Shown here in pieces: positions 10,548 through 31,900 of a DNA stretch of 64,000 bases (position 1 is its first letter; the number at the start of each line of letters is the position of its first letter). Source of the stretch: Oscarella lobularis (Eukaryota; Porifera; Homoscleromorpha; Homosclerophorida; Oscarellidae); NCBI RefSeq assembly GCF_947507565.1, contig NC_089179.1:124001-188000 (forward strand), in the 5' to 3' direction. The translations under genes and the position numbers were made by a program. The notes beneath the pieces are model-generated. The model was not told the origin of the DNA, ran no database searches, and worked only from the letters and a program-made list of their open reading frames with translations.

Positions 10548-13355
10548 TTACATGCAATTTCCGTCTGGTACGCTGAGAGTCAACATTCCATTTGATGGGA
10601 AAATACAGCTATATTTGTCCACTTTGCCAGATGGTGAAAGTCGTGACTCGGACGGATTCCAAAGCTGCATTATCACCTCCTCACCAGGAACCCCTTTCAT
10701 GCTGACCGACAACGACGTTTCTGTTTCTGATACCGAACGTATTCTCTGCTCAGATACAGGCACGAGTTTGTTCATCTCGCCCAGCAGTACCCAGCCGTTC
10801 GAAAAGACGGGAGCAATGTGAAACAAGCCAAAATCCGACCTGCCGCACGACGGCACGGCAAGTGGATGCGAATCGTCAAACGGCACCGGCATCGACGACA
10901 TATTGTGAGGATAGACGACCCACGACAGCGAATCAAACGACACGAAAAGATCATCCGTATCGAGAAGATCGCCAGGCATCATATTGTACGTCGACGCGAG
11001 ATCGACAGCCAAGACGTGATGCCATTGAAAGGCTCCAATCTTAAGGGGAAACTATCTAAAACCTCTCAGCCAAAACTGCCTTTCTAACCTGCGTCATCGT
11101 CGTCCATAATTCACCGGAAGGACCCCCTGCGCCGAAGGCCCGTTGTAAAAACGTCGAGTCGATCGATCTCATGGGTCTGCTTGGCTTCAACAGAAATCCG
11201 TCTGTCATGCTGCCAAATAAAATAAAATAACCCCCTACCACCATAGTAAGTTTATTGTTCCCCACACCATGTTTGCATGACTAAATCTCTATCCGTCATG
11301 TTGATCTGGTCGCTCGGTCCCACGGGTCCCGTTGAATAGGCAGCGACCGTCATTTCCAAGACAGGATACGGCTCCGTCGCCGAATGATAGTGATGACACC
11401 CGGGCTCCTCCTTGGCTGTAGTCCACAGATCCTAAAGCCAATAATAATAAAACAGCTATACTAACTCGTACTCTCGCCAGCGCGCACATCTTTGAACGGA
11501 GCTAGGCCGAGGGCCCCCGACAAAATGCTCGTATCGCCGATTTTCCACTGATCATTACCCGGCTGATAATCGTCGCTCACTCTCGTCTGAGTGACGACGG
11601 GAATTTCGAGACTTTGGAGTAAATGACGTGGATATGGCATGCAGTATCTAGCAACGAATCTAAGTTGCTCGCCCACCTGGAATCCAACGTGCGCCTTACT
11701 GAATCGTTATTCCGTATCGTTGCGCCGCTTTGCCCATTTGAAGGAGCCACGTTCTTCCGAGCGTCACGTTCTCCTGCAACGCCTTGACGTTGCGGAACTC
11801 CGTGTCCAGCCAGTCTTGCTCGTAGACAAAGAGACCCCATTCGCGCTTCGACGACGAGATCAAAAAATCCCAAAAGTCTTCGGAAACGGGAAGAGAACCG
11901 CCCCGTTCAACGATAAAATCATAGTTTCCACCGTTCTAAGAAACAAGCAATAATAAATATTATTTTGCATTTTTTTCTTCTCGCCTGTTTTGCGTAGGTC
12001 GTATCGGCAGCCCAGAATCGATTGTGAGCGAAGATGGGCCACTCCGTCACGTTATGGAGATAAGGGATTCCGTGCGGAAACACATCCGGCATTGCCGTCC
12101 AATTCTTAACGCCGTCGCCTTGACCTTTGAAGTACCACCACGAATCGATCTGTAATCGTTTTTCGAATTCGTGCCTAATTAATTAATGAATCGGGTAAAC
12201 CTGCAAATATCGAAAGGGAATGTTATTAGCGTCGGCTGCCTTTTTGACATTAAGCAGCGAATCTTCATAATTTGTTTTCCCCGCGTTGTACCAATAACAA
12301 CCTCCGTTATCAGTCCAATAGCTACAAACAAAGACAATGTATGCCCATAGGATAGCAACAAATCGTTTCCATACCCGAGATAGTTGATCGAAAAGTCCGC
12401 TTCTCTGTAGCTGCCCGTTTTGCCGTATCTAGCCCTCATCGCCTCACCCCATCCCTTCATAGCCGAATTGACTCCAGAGCCAGCGTACAGTACCGTCTCA
12501 TAGGAAAATCCTTTGGGAATCTGCAAAAAAAATCATGCATGTCGGTCGACTGAAGATCGAGTCCGGGCCGGGCCCCACCTCCGTCACTGTACCGAGCAGA
12601 CCAAAACCAACATTTTCATTTCCGTCATCCGACTTCCAAACACCTTGAGCCGACCCCATGAACTGATTGGCCGGCGACACGACGACCGCATTGCGCATAA
12701 CTTTGTCGAAAACGATGAGAGGAAGCCCGCCGCTGCCGCCGCCGGGTAGGTCGTCGCCCGCTTTGACCCAGTCCGAAATGGAAATCGTCGCAGCCACTGA
12801 AAAGAGAAGACACGCGGAGAAGAGATAAGGGAAATCCTGCATCGCATTAAATTGGTTCGTTGACTGACTGTTTTGGGAGTACGTTAAGTATCCGAGACGT
12901 CCCGAATCGCCTTGCACGGCAAACGTGGGATAGCTACTCATTACGTCGACGTCCGACGTGCTCGTGTTCTGCGCGCCGTCAGGAAAGCTCTGCTCAAACA
13001 CGAGGAGCGGCACGGCGCTGTACGAGCGAACAGTCGTCACAAAACGAACGCCGTCACGCGTGCGCCATTCGAACTGAGTAGCGTTGTAGGAGCCCCACGA
13101 ATCGAAGCCCGAATGGGTCGAATGCGACTGAAGTTGAAGCGTCGCGTTCGATTTGACGTTCGAACTCCACGCTCCGTTGACGTGAACAGCCGTTGGTCCG
13201 CTCTCGAACCACGTCACGCCAGCGACGGTCACCGCATAGCTTCCGTCGTCGTTCACGTGAACGGCGACGATGTTCTCGGCCGCAGCAGTGCCGTAAAGTA
13301 AGACGATCAGTAGAAGAAACGAACTAAAGGCCCCCTGTCTCATGTTTCCCTGCAC
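10548..13355 (-). CDS. Secreted glycoside-hydrolase-like protein (alpha-galactosidase/raffinose-synthase-like fold)
   Basis: Nine exons: 12579-13355, 12375-12520, 12201-12321, 11985-12149, 11700-11935, 11488-11647, 11268-11431, 11089-11209, 10548-11039; about 793 aa. A signal peptide (FSSFLLLIVLLYGTAAAENI) begins the product. A beta-rich N-terminal domain is followed by a likely TIM-barrel: NYLGYWTDNGGCYYW, FRYLQIDSWWYFKG, WGLFVYEQDWLDTEF, TIQYCMPYPRHLLQS, then VTQTRVSDDYQPG and APFKDDLWTT. The IDSWW strand end resembles the LIDDGW strand of clan GH-D/GH36 enzymes, and the Asp in EQDW could be catalytic. This is fold-level inference; substrate and exact CAZy family are uncertain. It ends in a beta-sandwich-like domain. 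The intron after exon 4 needs a GC donor (11983-11984). The start could be the second Met (13343). Confidence 0.68.
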
Positions 13356-13470
13356 AAACCCCCACGCGCGTACGTGCGCTATTACTCAGGAAAGACTCGC
13401 CGTTTTTTGCGACACGTAGACTCGGTAGAGAGTCGTTCTCATGCTGCGGTAGTACGTAGTTTGCATGTAA

Positions 13471-13501
13471 ATTGCGATGCATAGTAATCATGCATCGCAA
13501 T
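13471..13501. repeat. Perfect 12-bp palindromic arms upstream of the glycosidase-like gene
   Basis: ATTGCGATGCAT (13471-13482) and its exact reverse complement (13490-13501) are separated by 7 bp. It lies about 115 bp upstream of the glycosidase-like start codon, beside an octamer-like TTTGCATGTAAAT. It could be a dimeric transcription-factor site or a small hairpin. Confidence 0.6.
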
Positions 13502-13699
13502 GGACAGCTAAAATTTAGTTCCCATTCCTTCAAACTAACGTTGTTCTACTTCCAATTACTAAGACGTCTAGCTAGTGTTGTGGAAATTGCGTCTGTGCAT
13601 CTACCGGTATGCTTTGCTTATCTGCATCTTTTCGAAGCCTGATATGCAACTCACAATTAACACAAAAGAAGCAACTTCAGTTCTGTTTACGTCTGGCCC

Positions 13700-22634
<8,935 letters not shown>

Positions 22635-22784
22635 CGCTCGGACACGATGCACGCACGCGCAGCCCGCGCAGCGACGCACGCACTAAAAGTTACGTGTCTA
22701 TGTTGTGACGTGTTACTTGTACTGTATAGCTTCAAAAAAAAAGTGAATTTGTTGTTCTTCTATGCAACGGAAACGTAGAAATGT

Positions 22785-24139
22785 TTAGAATCGAAGTTTT
22801 CCTGGACAATATTTGTCTATCAGCGACTGGTAGTAGGGTTTTAGCTCATCAATATCTGGCAAATTCGGGCACTTGGTGTACAAGTCAAATTCACTTCAAA
22901 AAAAACGAATTAGAGCAAGTAGCTCGCCTCCCAAGTCACTTACTTGAATTCACGAACGTACTCCAGCATCTTCTCGTCCTCGTCATTCATCAAATATTCG
23001 TACGCACCAGCTGAATGCCACGGATAAAACGAGTGAAATCGAACCATACTCAAACCCTCAGGAGGAATAGTACAACCATTTCCGACCAAAACCGAATAGA
23101 GGTACTCTACAACAAGGAAAAAAAACAGAAATTAGACTCTCTTAATTAAACATCAAGGTATAAAAGACTAATAAAAAAAACTAGACTATTGATTGGTCAT
23201 AAACCCTACCGTCGTGACCCCATGACATGACGACATTATTCAAACCGCAACGGGGTTCATATACCCCATATTTTGTGCTAATACGTGAAATAGCGATGGA
23301 TAAAGGGGGCGGCGGCGCGGATTCATACCTATATTGACTATCCTTCGAGTCCGGATTCGCTTCAAACTGCTCAGCGAAGACGCATTTGTTGCTAAAGGCG
23401 CAGCCTACGGGAAACGTGTCCCCAACGGTCGCCCATTGAGGCTCGCCCCAGAGGGCCATCACTTTGCCAAGATCGTGAATGAGACCGACGAGATGAAACC
23501 AGTCTACGTGGGCGGAGGGGTGGGGCAGAGGTGGGTGCTACACCACTATGACGCATTCAGGACGTGGACTGACCTCGCTCCGGATGCGTTTCTCGGATTT
23601 TTTCGGCCGTTTGGAAAGCGTGTACGATATTGGGCAAATCGATCTAGAGAAAAAACGAAGGTATACTATCAATGAATGAGACGGAAGTCAGTCAGTGGGG
23701 GAGTTGGTTCTAAACAACATTGGGGGAAGGGAAAGGGAAGGAAGACAATGTCGCCGCACTTACGTCCGGATCGCTTTCGTCGACGAGTTCGTTGAGAAGA
23801 TCTAAAGCTTCGAGTATTGTCATTTGGGTTCGATCCAACTTGAGCCACTCGTCTCTCTGAACGAACGAACGAACGAACGAACGTAGAGTAGAACGCATAA
23901 AAAGGAGCGAATGAGACGAACCTTTGCTTGAACGAACTCGTACGTCTGATATCTGTGCATGGCAGCGTATGTCGACCTCACTCGACTCTCTACGCCGACC
24001 TGATGTCGTAAAACAGCATTTCTACGCGGTTCCACCAGACCTCTACTGTACGTACCTCAAAATTTCGAAATTCGCTGCGTTCTTTTGTGTTGTGAACGCT
24101 CTCGGGGCGAGTAACGGCCGACGGATCGATGATGCGCAT
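22785..24139 (-). CDS. MIOX: Myo-inositol oxygenase
   Basis: Spliced minus-strand gene starting MRIIDPSAVTRPESVHNTKE at 24139. The di-iron ligands are in the usual blocks: HAFQTAEKIRE, LIHDLGKVMALWGEPQWAT, VMSWGHD and RFHSFYPWHSAG. It ends IDKYCPGKLRF, equivalent to IDKYCPGVLSW in vertebrates. MIOX converts myo-inositol and O2 to D-glucuronate, the first step of inositol catabolism. Residues after GDTFPVGC show the expected PEF-like insertion and ENPDSK block. One intron follows HPER (acceptor near 23517). It is divergent to tektin-1, with a 348-bp spacer. No sign of disruption. Confidence 0.93.
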
Positions 24140-24217
24140 CGTTTGTGCTTGGCAACGGTGCTGGCGAGACTGGAGCGGGCCTGCGTTGACGACAGCTCTT
24201 GGCACAGACGCATTTCC

Positions 24218-24291
24218 AAACAGGTATGTTCGAAACAGGTACGCTGAAAACAGGTATGCTGAAACAGGTATACACGAAACAGGTACCCACG
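24218..24291 (+). repeat. Five tandem 15-bp repeats with CAGGTA cores
   Basis: Five consecutive units, each starting AAACAGGTA (24218, 24233, 24248, 24262, 24277), period 14-15 bp, with variable last six bases. They lie in the spacer between the divergent MIOX and TEKT1 start codons. CAGGTA is the core of Snail/ZEB-type E2 boxes and also resembles a 5' splice site. Confidence 0.8.
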
Positions 24292-24487
24292 GTATACGGG
24301 CATCTAAGAGCGTGCGTTCATTACCCCCCAAAAAAGCTACAAAAAATACAGATTACCTGTGTTTCAATGAAACCAACAATTACACCAAGATTTTACTATG
24401 CACCGTAGACACAGAAACTAAATTGAACTTTGAATCTGCTTCTAACGTACGTTAGGCAGTTTCCAGTTGCGTGGCAACCAGTCTAGA

Positions 24488-25871
24488 ATGGCAAGCTTGG
24501 TGCGTTCTCCGCAGAAGTACAGCGTCGAAGAATGGCATCAGTTCAACAGACAAAAATATCATAATGCTGACACAGAACGAGCCACGGCCGAGCGATTGCG
24601 AGCTGAAAGCGAGCGTCTTCGAGCAGAACGCCAAGTGAAAACAAACAGAACGCAATCGGACGTTAACAAGAAACTCGATCAACGAGCGAAGGACATAGAG
24701 TTTTGGAAATCGGAGCTACATCGGCAGCACGACGCGATCGCTTGCGAAATCGAAGCGATGCTGGAGAAAAAAGTCTCGCTGGAACGCGCGCTAGCCGAAA
24801 CCGAATTTCCCTTGCAAGTCTCCAAGACATGCCTCGATTTCAGAGAAAAACGCGTCAGCGTCGACGTGGTTCACGACGACGTTGAAATTAATCTAAAAAA
24901 GGTAAACACCTAATTAATTAATTTGAATCGTATCTATTGATTTATATAGGAGATGGAAATGATTACGGGAATTCGAGCCTTGTTGCAAAAAACGTTGGAG
25001 GAGAGCGTGGAGCAGATTAGGTAATTAGTATGAGACTTTCTCTGCATAATAAATATTCATTTTTTCAGATTGCTAAGATCGAAAAAATTTTACCTCGAAA
25101 AGGACATGAAAGACAAATTTTCCGCTTTGGAAATCGACGCGTTCTGCTCATCTCTTCACAACGAATCGCCTCACATTCACTTCAGCGAGACAAAAGCAAC
25201 AATCGACGCAAAGTAAAGAAAAAAATCAATACATACATACCCGTATTTCCTTTTAGATCTGTGACGCCAGACGATTGGGAATCCTTTTCCAACGAAAACA
25301 TACTAAAAGCGGAAAGCGAACGCATGGCATCGGCGACATTGCGCGGAATCATCGAAGACGTTCTGACGTCAACTTCGAACGACATACAACTCCAGCGCAA
25401 TAGCGTCAACGCCGCCTTCGCCTCGCGTATCGCTGAATTAAAGAAAACAAAAGAAACGCTTGAGAATCACCTGGAAAAAGTAAGTCCCTAAGCAAAACAT
25501 TTCAAATATCCAATTTTTCCCCTAAGGTCAATACCGAAATTTCTTCCATGGAATTGAACATTGATTCCCTTCAGGCGGACATTTCCGCCAAGATGGGACC
25601 CCTAAAAGTCGCTCAAACTCGTCTTGATCAACGCAATCGACGTCAGAACGTCGAATTGGTTCGCGATCCCGCTCAATATCGGCTCGTTGGCGAAGTGAAG
25701 GAAATCGAGGAATCGCTTGCGCTTCTCCACGAAAAATTAGCCGAGTCGATTCGCGCGCTTAAGGGATTGAACAGGCAGCAGTTGGCCCTCGAGGAAGACA
25801 TACAGGTTAAGAGCAATTCGTTGAACATCGATGAGAATCAGTGCATGAAACTCAGAGAGCAACTCCACTGA
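24488..25871 (+). CDS. TEKT1: Tektin-1 (ciliary microtubule protein)
   Basis: Five exons: 24488-24900, 24950-25020, 25069-25212, 25257-25479, 25527-25871. The start MASLVRSPQKYSVEEWHQFN parallels TEKT1 MAKLLQAPPKFLPSEWH. Long coiled coils throughout; SDVNKKLDQRAKDIEFWKSEL, FREKRVSVDVVHDDVE and SVTPDDWESFSNENI all align with TEKT1. The tektin signature RPNVELCRD appears as RQNVELVRD before PAQYRLVGEV, so Pro and Cys are replaced. The C-terminus IDENQCMKLREQLH matches TEKT1 IDEVLCMQMRK. Tektins form filaments inside doublet microtubules of motile cilia. Its 3' end converges with THADA, 70 bp apart. Confidence 0.92.
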
Positions 25872-25941
25872 GAAAAAAAAACTAACCTTGACTTTTTTTT
25901 GTCTGTGTGTATTATGTGTCTTGTGCTCGTTGTTTTGGCGT

Positions 25942-28900
25942 TCACACGATTGAAACAAGTGCAGGATTAAAAAGATAGGATTCGTTCAAATCCATGACGT
26001 CGTTGAAGGCCCGTACGATTCCGACTGCAGCGTAGAGATCGAGAAATCGTTGTTGTTGTTGTTGTTGTTGTGAAGAAAACGGCTGCTGGGTTTCTGCGAC
26101 GATCCTCTTGGCAAGATCGAGTGCAAGCGTTCGATCTTTCGTCACAGCGATGACGTCAGTCTTCGTAACTAGCATTTTCAGCGTTGAGACGCACGCGTCT
26201 ATCGTTTGAGTTGCTTCGTAGTAGGGATTGATGTCTCCTTTGATAAAGAGCGCCGGTCTGCTGCGACGATCTTTTCCCGCCGCCGCCGTTTCGTTGTGAC
26301 GTCGAATCCACGTCATCAAGGCGTCGTAGAGCTCTTGGGACCAATTCGATGCAAATACGGAGAAAAGAATAGAGGGAATTAGCTGAAAGCAACGAGATGC
26401 CAAGATCGGAGGCGTGGGCGTTTCCTGGCGTTGTAAATTGGCGACGTTCGACGACGTTTCGAGTCGCACAGCTTCGTCCTCGTCTTGTAGAAGTAAAAGG
26501 CAAGCATCCCACAAACGTAGGCTCAAATCGACTACACGAAAGATGCCCTAGTTTATCTTCTGTCGAAGATAAGACATTTTTACCTGGATATTCATTGGTC
26601 AACAGAAGAGAAAAGTGGCCCGTTTTAGTCAAACTCAAGGCAGCTGCCATTCTCAATTCTTCGACCATTTCCTGCGAAGAAAAGTGCACGATGAGATCGG
26701 CGAGGGCTTCAAGACGACATCTTCCCAGATGAATCGGCCACTTTTCGTCAAACAAGGAAGCTACTATGCTTGCAGACAAGCAGAGGGAACAGTGTCCAAC
26801 ATTTGGACTAGAGAAAAGCGCGCTAAGCCATTTTTCCCTGAGAAAAAATCCTACTTACCTAGTCCACAATTCTTTGGCCGTTCTCAGAGAAAAATCTAAA
26901 ATCTATAAAACAGACGCAATACAAAAGGAGGAAGTCCACACCTGTATGCTTCTACTTACCTCACAAATATTCGTCTTCAAACGCAATTCGGATGCCGATG
27001 TCTTTCGTACGGCCTCATTCATGGCTTTGCACACCTACACTCCTTTCAAACCACTAGTCATAAAAACGCGTCAATGCTCTTACCTCCTTCGCCAAATCGG
27101 GATTGTCTGCGACAGAAAAAACGTCGTCTAGTAAGCGACTTTCCAATACCTCCTCCCAGCGCAGATTCTTGAACGATTCTTCAAGAAACGTGCAAGCAAA
27201 ACGCTTCACACTTTGATTCTTTTGAGACAGTAGCAAAGTAAGAAACGTTTTCGTTGACGCGGAATCCGCTATCGACAAGTAAATGTCCGCCAAAGCTGTT
27301 AAATAGTTGGATAGGCCAATAGTCGCTGCAACGGACGTATCAGATCGAGTGGAAGCGGCGTCCTTGAAAGTCGCAAGAGCCAGATCCCGCACAGACGCTT
27401 TGATTTGCTCCAGCATCGCGCAAAACGCGGGACAAAGATTCACTAAAAAACCCCAAACGCATAAGACACTATAAAAATGCTCAGCTAAGGACATACGATT
27501 GTCCAACGGTGAAATACAGCGCTTGAGAGTGGCTAAGCACAATTCTCTCGTCATCGGACAGGGATTCAAGCTGGACATGGCTATGAAAATATAACTACAC
27601 TATATTCTTAGATCCTACTTTGATGCGATCCAGAATTTGGAAGGAAGACAACCCAAAGCCAGTTGAACAGGTTGACTTGACAACGGCTCCACATCACCGC
27701 GTTGCCCAAGCAACGATTTAATCTGTAACAGACCCAAGTGACCCAACAGACATCAAAAAAACGGTCTATAAGAAAAAAAACCTGTAATAAACTGCCGTGC
27801 AAATGATTCTGGGAAGCGATTCGGCTGCCGGATGACGGCATATCATCCAGTAGAGTTTTAATGGCAGAAGGAAGTTGAGATAAAGAGACAAGCGCAGGCA
27901 AAGCATCGGCAGCCACAGAACGAACCTTGATAATAGCACTAGACCGACATCTAACAAAAAAAAAGAGATCTTATTAGCAAATATTGATATAATCGCATGT
28001 ACTTCATTATATAGGGTATGAAGGTAGCCAGAGTGTGCGACGAACTTGGGCCTTCCATCACAGATGGATAGAGCCTCGATAAGAGAAGAAGTATCGGATG
28101 CAAGCTGGGGTGTAAACTTCCGGAAGACGACTTTCTGCAAGACAGAAATTCTACTAAACACATCGAAGAGTAGTTACATACTTGTCTAAGTTTTCCGTCG
28201 CTTTTTCCAGTTCTTCAGCTAGGAAGTCGTAGAGGGAAGGAAAGCGAGCAAAAAACTCTCTTCCAGTCAAACTTTCGGAGAAAAAATGCGCTCAAAGTAA
28301 GGAGAGACCTGCACGAAAATTACCAATTCTGCTTAGAAACTTCAAATTTTAAGCGAGCCGCTCCAAAAGTTCGAGAAATAAGAGAACTGTAGAGCAGCGT
28401 GGACGAATTTCGAACCTAGAAGGACACGTAATGTACGACAAGACAATATTTCCGTCGAACTTACAGCCCAGCTATTCGACGAAAATCCTCTTATAGCCGT
28501 TTTCATACCGCGAGCAATAAAAGGTGCGACGTCCTCAGCCAGTAGAGAATCCCTATACAAGTCACGTATAATATTCAGCGCGTGCACTTGAGGAAGAGTC
28601 AAGGATTTCTCGATCAAATCGCTATCAGAAATATCGGTCGCCTCACAAATATCAAGAAGGCCTGTATAGCATAATAATATTCAATATTCTCTCTCCCCCT
28701 GCTTATACGTATATACCAGTCATAATCGATTTCAAATAAGGCTTTCCCGTCGCTTCGGGTTCCGTGGAAAGTAGAGCTTGGACGAAATAAGGAAGTCCGG
28801 CACTTCGTCTCGTAAAGATAATACTGTCAGACAGAGTCGAAGTGGAGAGCGTAACAAGAACGTCATCGGCCCAAGAGCCCGGAAGATCTCGGAGTTCTTT

Positions 28901-31900
28901 CAAAGGGGACCTCGACATAGAACCGTTTGAGAATATTAAATCGTTGCCATGACAAATACCTCCACAGCGTCGAGCAATACTTGCAAAAACCGGCGTAGGA
29001 TATTTCAAACGCTCCAACGTGTTTCGCCTCCTTGAGCAACTTCGTAAAAAACTCGCCAATTTTTCGAATCTATAAGTGCGTTTCTTTTCGTAGAACAAAC
29101 GGATGGACAAACGAACCTGTTCGACTGTTAGAATGCTTTGATTTAGCCGTTGAACCAAGTCGCCCAACATAAGAGAAACTTCTTTCATGCTACGCCAACT
29201 GCAGACTAAAACGAGTTGAGCTGTCGGCGCGAAACCTGATTGGCGATCGCTATCGTCGTCATTCAGCGACACGTCGTCCATGGGAACGATGAATTCGCTA
29301 TAGGCGGCACCCGTAGTGGCGGCGTCGACGAGCTGCGAGCCCTCCGGCGACGAATGCGCGACGACGGGCATGACGATCGTCGCGATGTCGACGTAGACGC
29401 TTAGAAGATCGGCGAAAAAATTCCTCCATTCAATAGAACCGGAAAAGGGTCTGCAACGAGAAATAAGCAAATGAAAAAAAATCAAGCGTATTTCTCTAGT
29501 ACCTTAGATCAACGTCAGTCAGAATTGAGCGCATTGCTTGCATTAGACCGTACATGGGATGATTGGCGACCGACTTGAAAAAATTGTCTTTGTTAGCGAT
29601 GGCGTGACGTCGAATTAACGCGAGAAGTTGAGACAAGAAATTGAGCAGACAATTTTCAATGCGACTAGTTGTTTTCGATTCCAGAGGCAACAGCATTGCC
29701 TGTTCTCGAACGCATTTTATTGCGACGAGACGAAAAAACGAAGAGCCCGTTAGGCAGTCCATTGTTCGTGGCGACGAGACGAGTTCAAGGGCTCGTTTCG
29801 TCAATGACTGTACGTAGGAGGCATCCTTAGGGAAAAGAGTCTCACATATCTAGAAATTCAAAGCGTAGAAGCGTACCTTTAGGGGTGTTTCTTTAGCCGG
29901 AATTTTATACAGAATTCCGATAATGAGTTGCCTGTTTATTTCGTACGCGTCTTCGAGATTTGCGATCAAAGCGTGTATCTGTCTCTTATCTAACGCTCGT
30001 CCCGGCGAAAACGACAAGCCGACGCTGTCAGAGACAAATATCTCCCACAGTAAAGATAAAAGACTAATCGACATCGTGGCACGCTGAAAACAAGCGCCAG
30101 GATGAATGTGCGCCGAAAGAATACCCACGTACCAGCGCAAAAAACTCTACCAAGAACAACAGTAGAAATTTCTTGACAGCGAATTTGTACCTGATACGAT
30201 GCTAGTGTTTCCTTAGCGGCGTTTTCTTTAGACAATCGTTTGCTCAACGCGTGAGCGCTGTCTTTAATCCTGCGCAAGATCTTTACCCCCCCAGAGACTT
30301 TAGAGAGAGCGAAGTCGAGCAGAATCGTTTCAACTCACTCTTTTTATTCCGGATATAACGATGGGTCGAAAGGAAGCTGACTGGCTGTTCAGATACAAGG
30401 GAAGACAATTCCGAATCAATTTCAAATCGTCGTCCGCGACAATTTCCGTCGTTTTAGAACTGCTGCAAATCAGCTCAAAAGCATTCGCTCGAATCTAAGA
30501 AAAAGTCAACATTGGTCCCCCCCATAAAAAATTAATTTACTCACTTGCTCGTCTCCGTGACACAGTGCATTCTTTATCGTCTCCTCCTCGCCGATTTGTC
30601 GTTTCAGAAACCGTCTCGCTTTAGCCACTTTCAGACAAGTTATCAGACTGGGTAGGACGTGTTCGCCAGAGCGACGACGCTCCTCCATCTTCCGCAATAT
30701 CTCGGTCAACATCGACGGATTAACGTCGAAGAACAGTGGAAGACAAAACTAAAAAAAAATAAAAAGATTACACGTGCATGTGCTGAGACAATGCAAGTGA
30801 CCTCAGCTGCATACTGACGCTGAAAACTCGCAGCCGTAGCCAAGAAACTCAAAAGCGGATCAAGCCACGTCTAAAACAGCAAACAGAGCCTGAAAAAACC
30901 ACACATAAAAACTCACTAGTTCCCACTGAGTCTTCGCATTCTTTCCCCCCTCTTCTAACGAAGCCCAATGCAATGCTGTCATTTTCCTAACCAGATCCTT
31001 GGCCTAAAAATAAGGAACACCTCGACGTATAAGAAGCCCAAGGGACGACTAAATAACTGACGTGACATGCAGTACTTTGCTCTCCCATGACAGGAATCAG
31101 TTTCGTTGGCAATAGGGGTTCCACTTCGAGTACCTTCGCTACGCCTAGTTCCGTTACGAGAAGCCCAAACGGTTTGTATTTCCCGCGTATTGACCAGCTG
31201 ACTGAGACGATCTTTTTCAAGACAACCACTAAAAAGCTTTCATATTCATCTAAATAAAACAAAGGACAATAGTCAGAGTTCCGTCGTAGAAATTCTAAAA
31301 CAAATGCACCCTTGGGTAGAATCAGTTTTTCGATTTGAAAAACGTGAGTGCAAATGGAACCGGTGTACAGACGTATGCCCTAGAGGGTTAGAGAATTGCT
31401 GGACTCATCATCAAAGTCATATATACCTCGATGTTGTCATTCCACCGACTCCACACGTAGTCTAATAATTGTTTTGTAAGCGATGACGTTGGTTTTAGAC
31501 GCTCGACAAGCGCAGGCTCAGTTACGTCATTGAGACGTGCCCTCGAATATTGAAGAAAGAATGTAGATGCAGTTCTAAAGAACTGACAAATTGACGTTAC
31601 CTTACAACCGATGTCCATTCTGCTAAGTTGCGTGCTTGGGCTAATCTTAGAGACGATTCGGACCATCTACAGCTTTTGCATAAATTCCCAATAGATTCGG
31701 CCTAATTAATTCGAATACTCGGCTTGCTGAATGAGCTTGGGAAAGAGAACATCAGTCAAAATGTCTTCTCCAAAAAACGACGAGGGAATGACGACTAAAA
31801 GAGCGTAGAACACGCTCAATTGCGATGAGTCAGAAAGACCTAAATTCCTCATAGAACATATCCAATAAGAGTTAACAAAGCGGCTACCATTAAACCAACT

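Noticed and set aside
24218-24291. CRISPR-like array
   Set aside because: Repeats are only 9-15 bp without spacers, and this is a eukaryotic nuclear sequence.
24129-24455. Plus-strand ORF with repeated NRYAE-like units
   Set aside because: It is a translation of the 15-bp tandem repeat plus antisense MIOX exon 1; no start context or homology.
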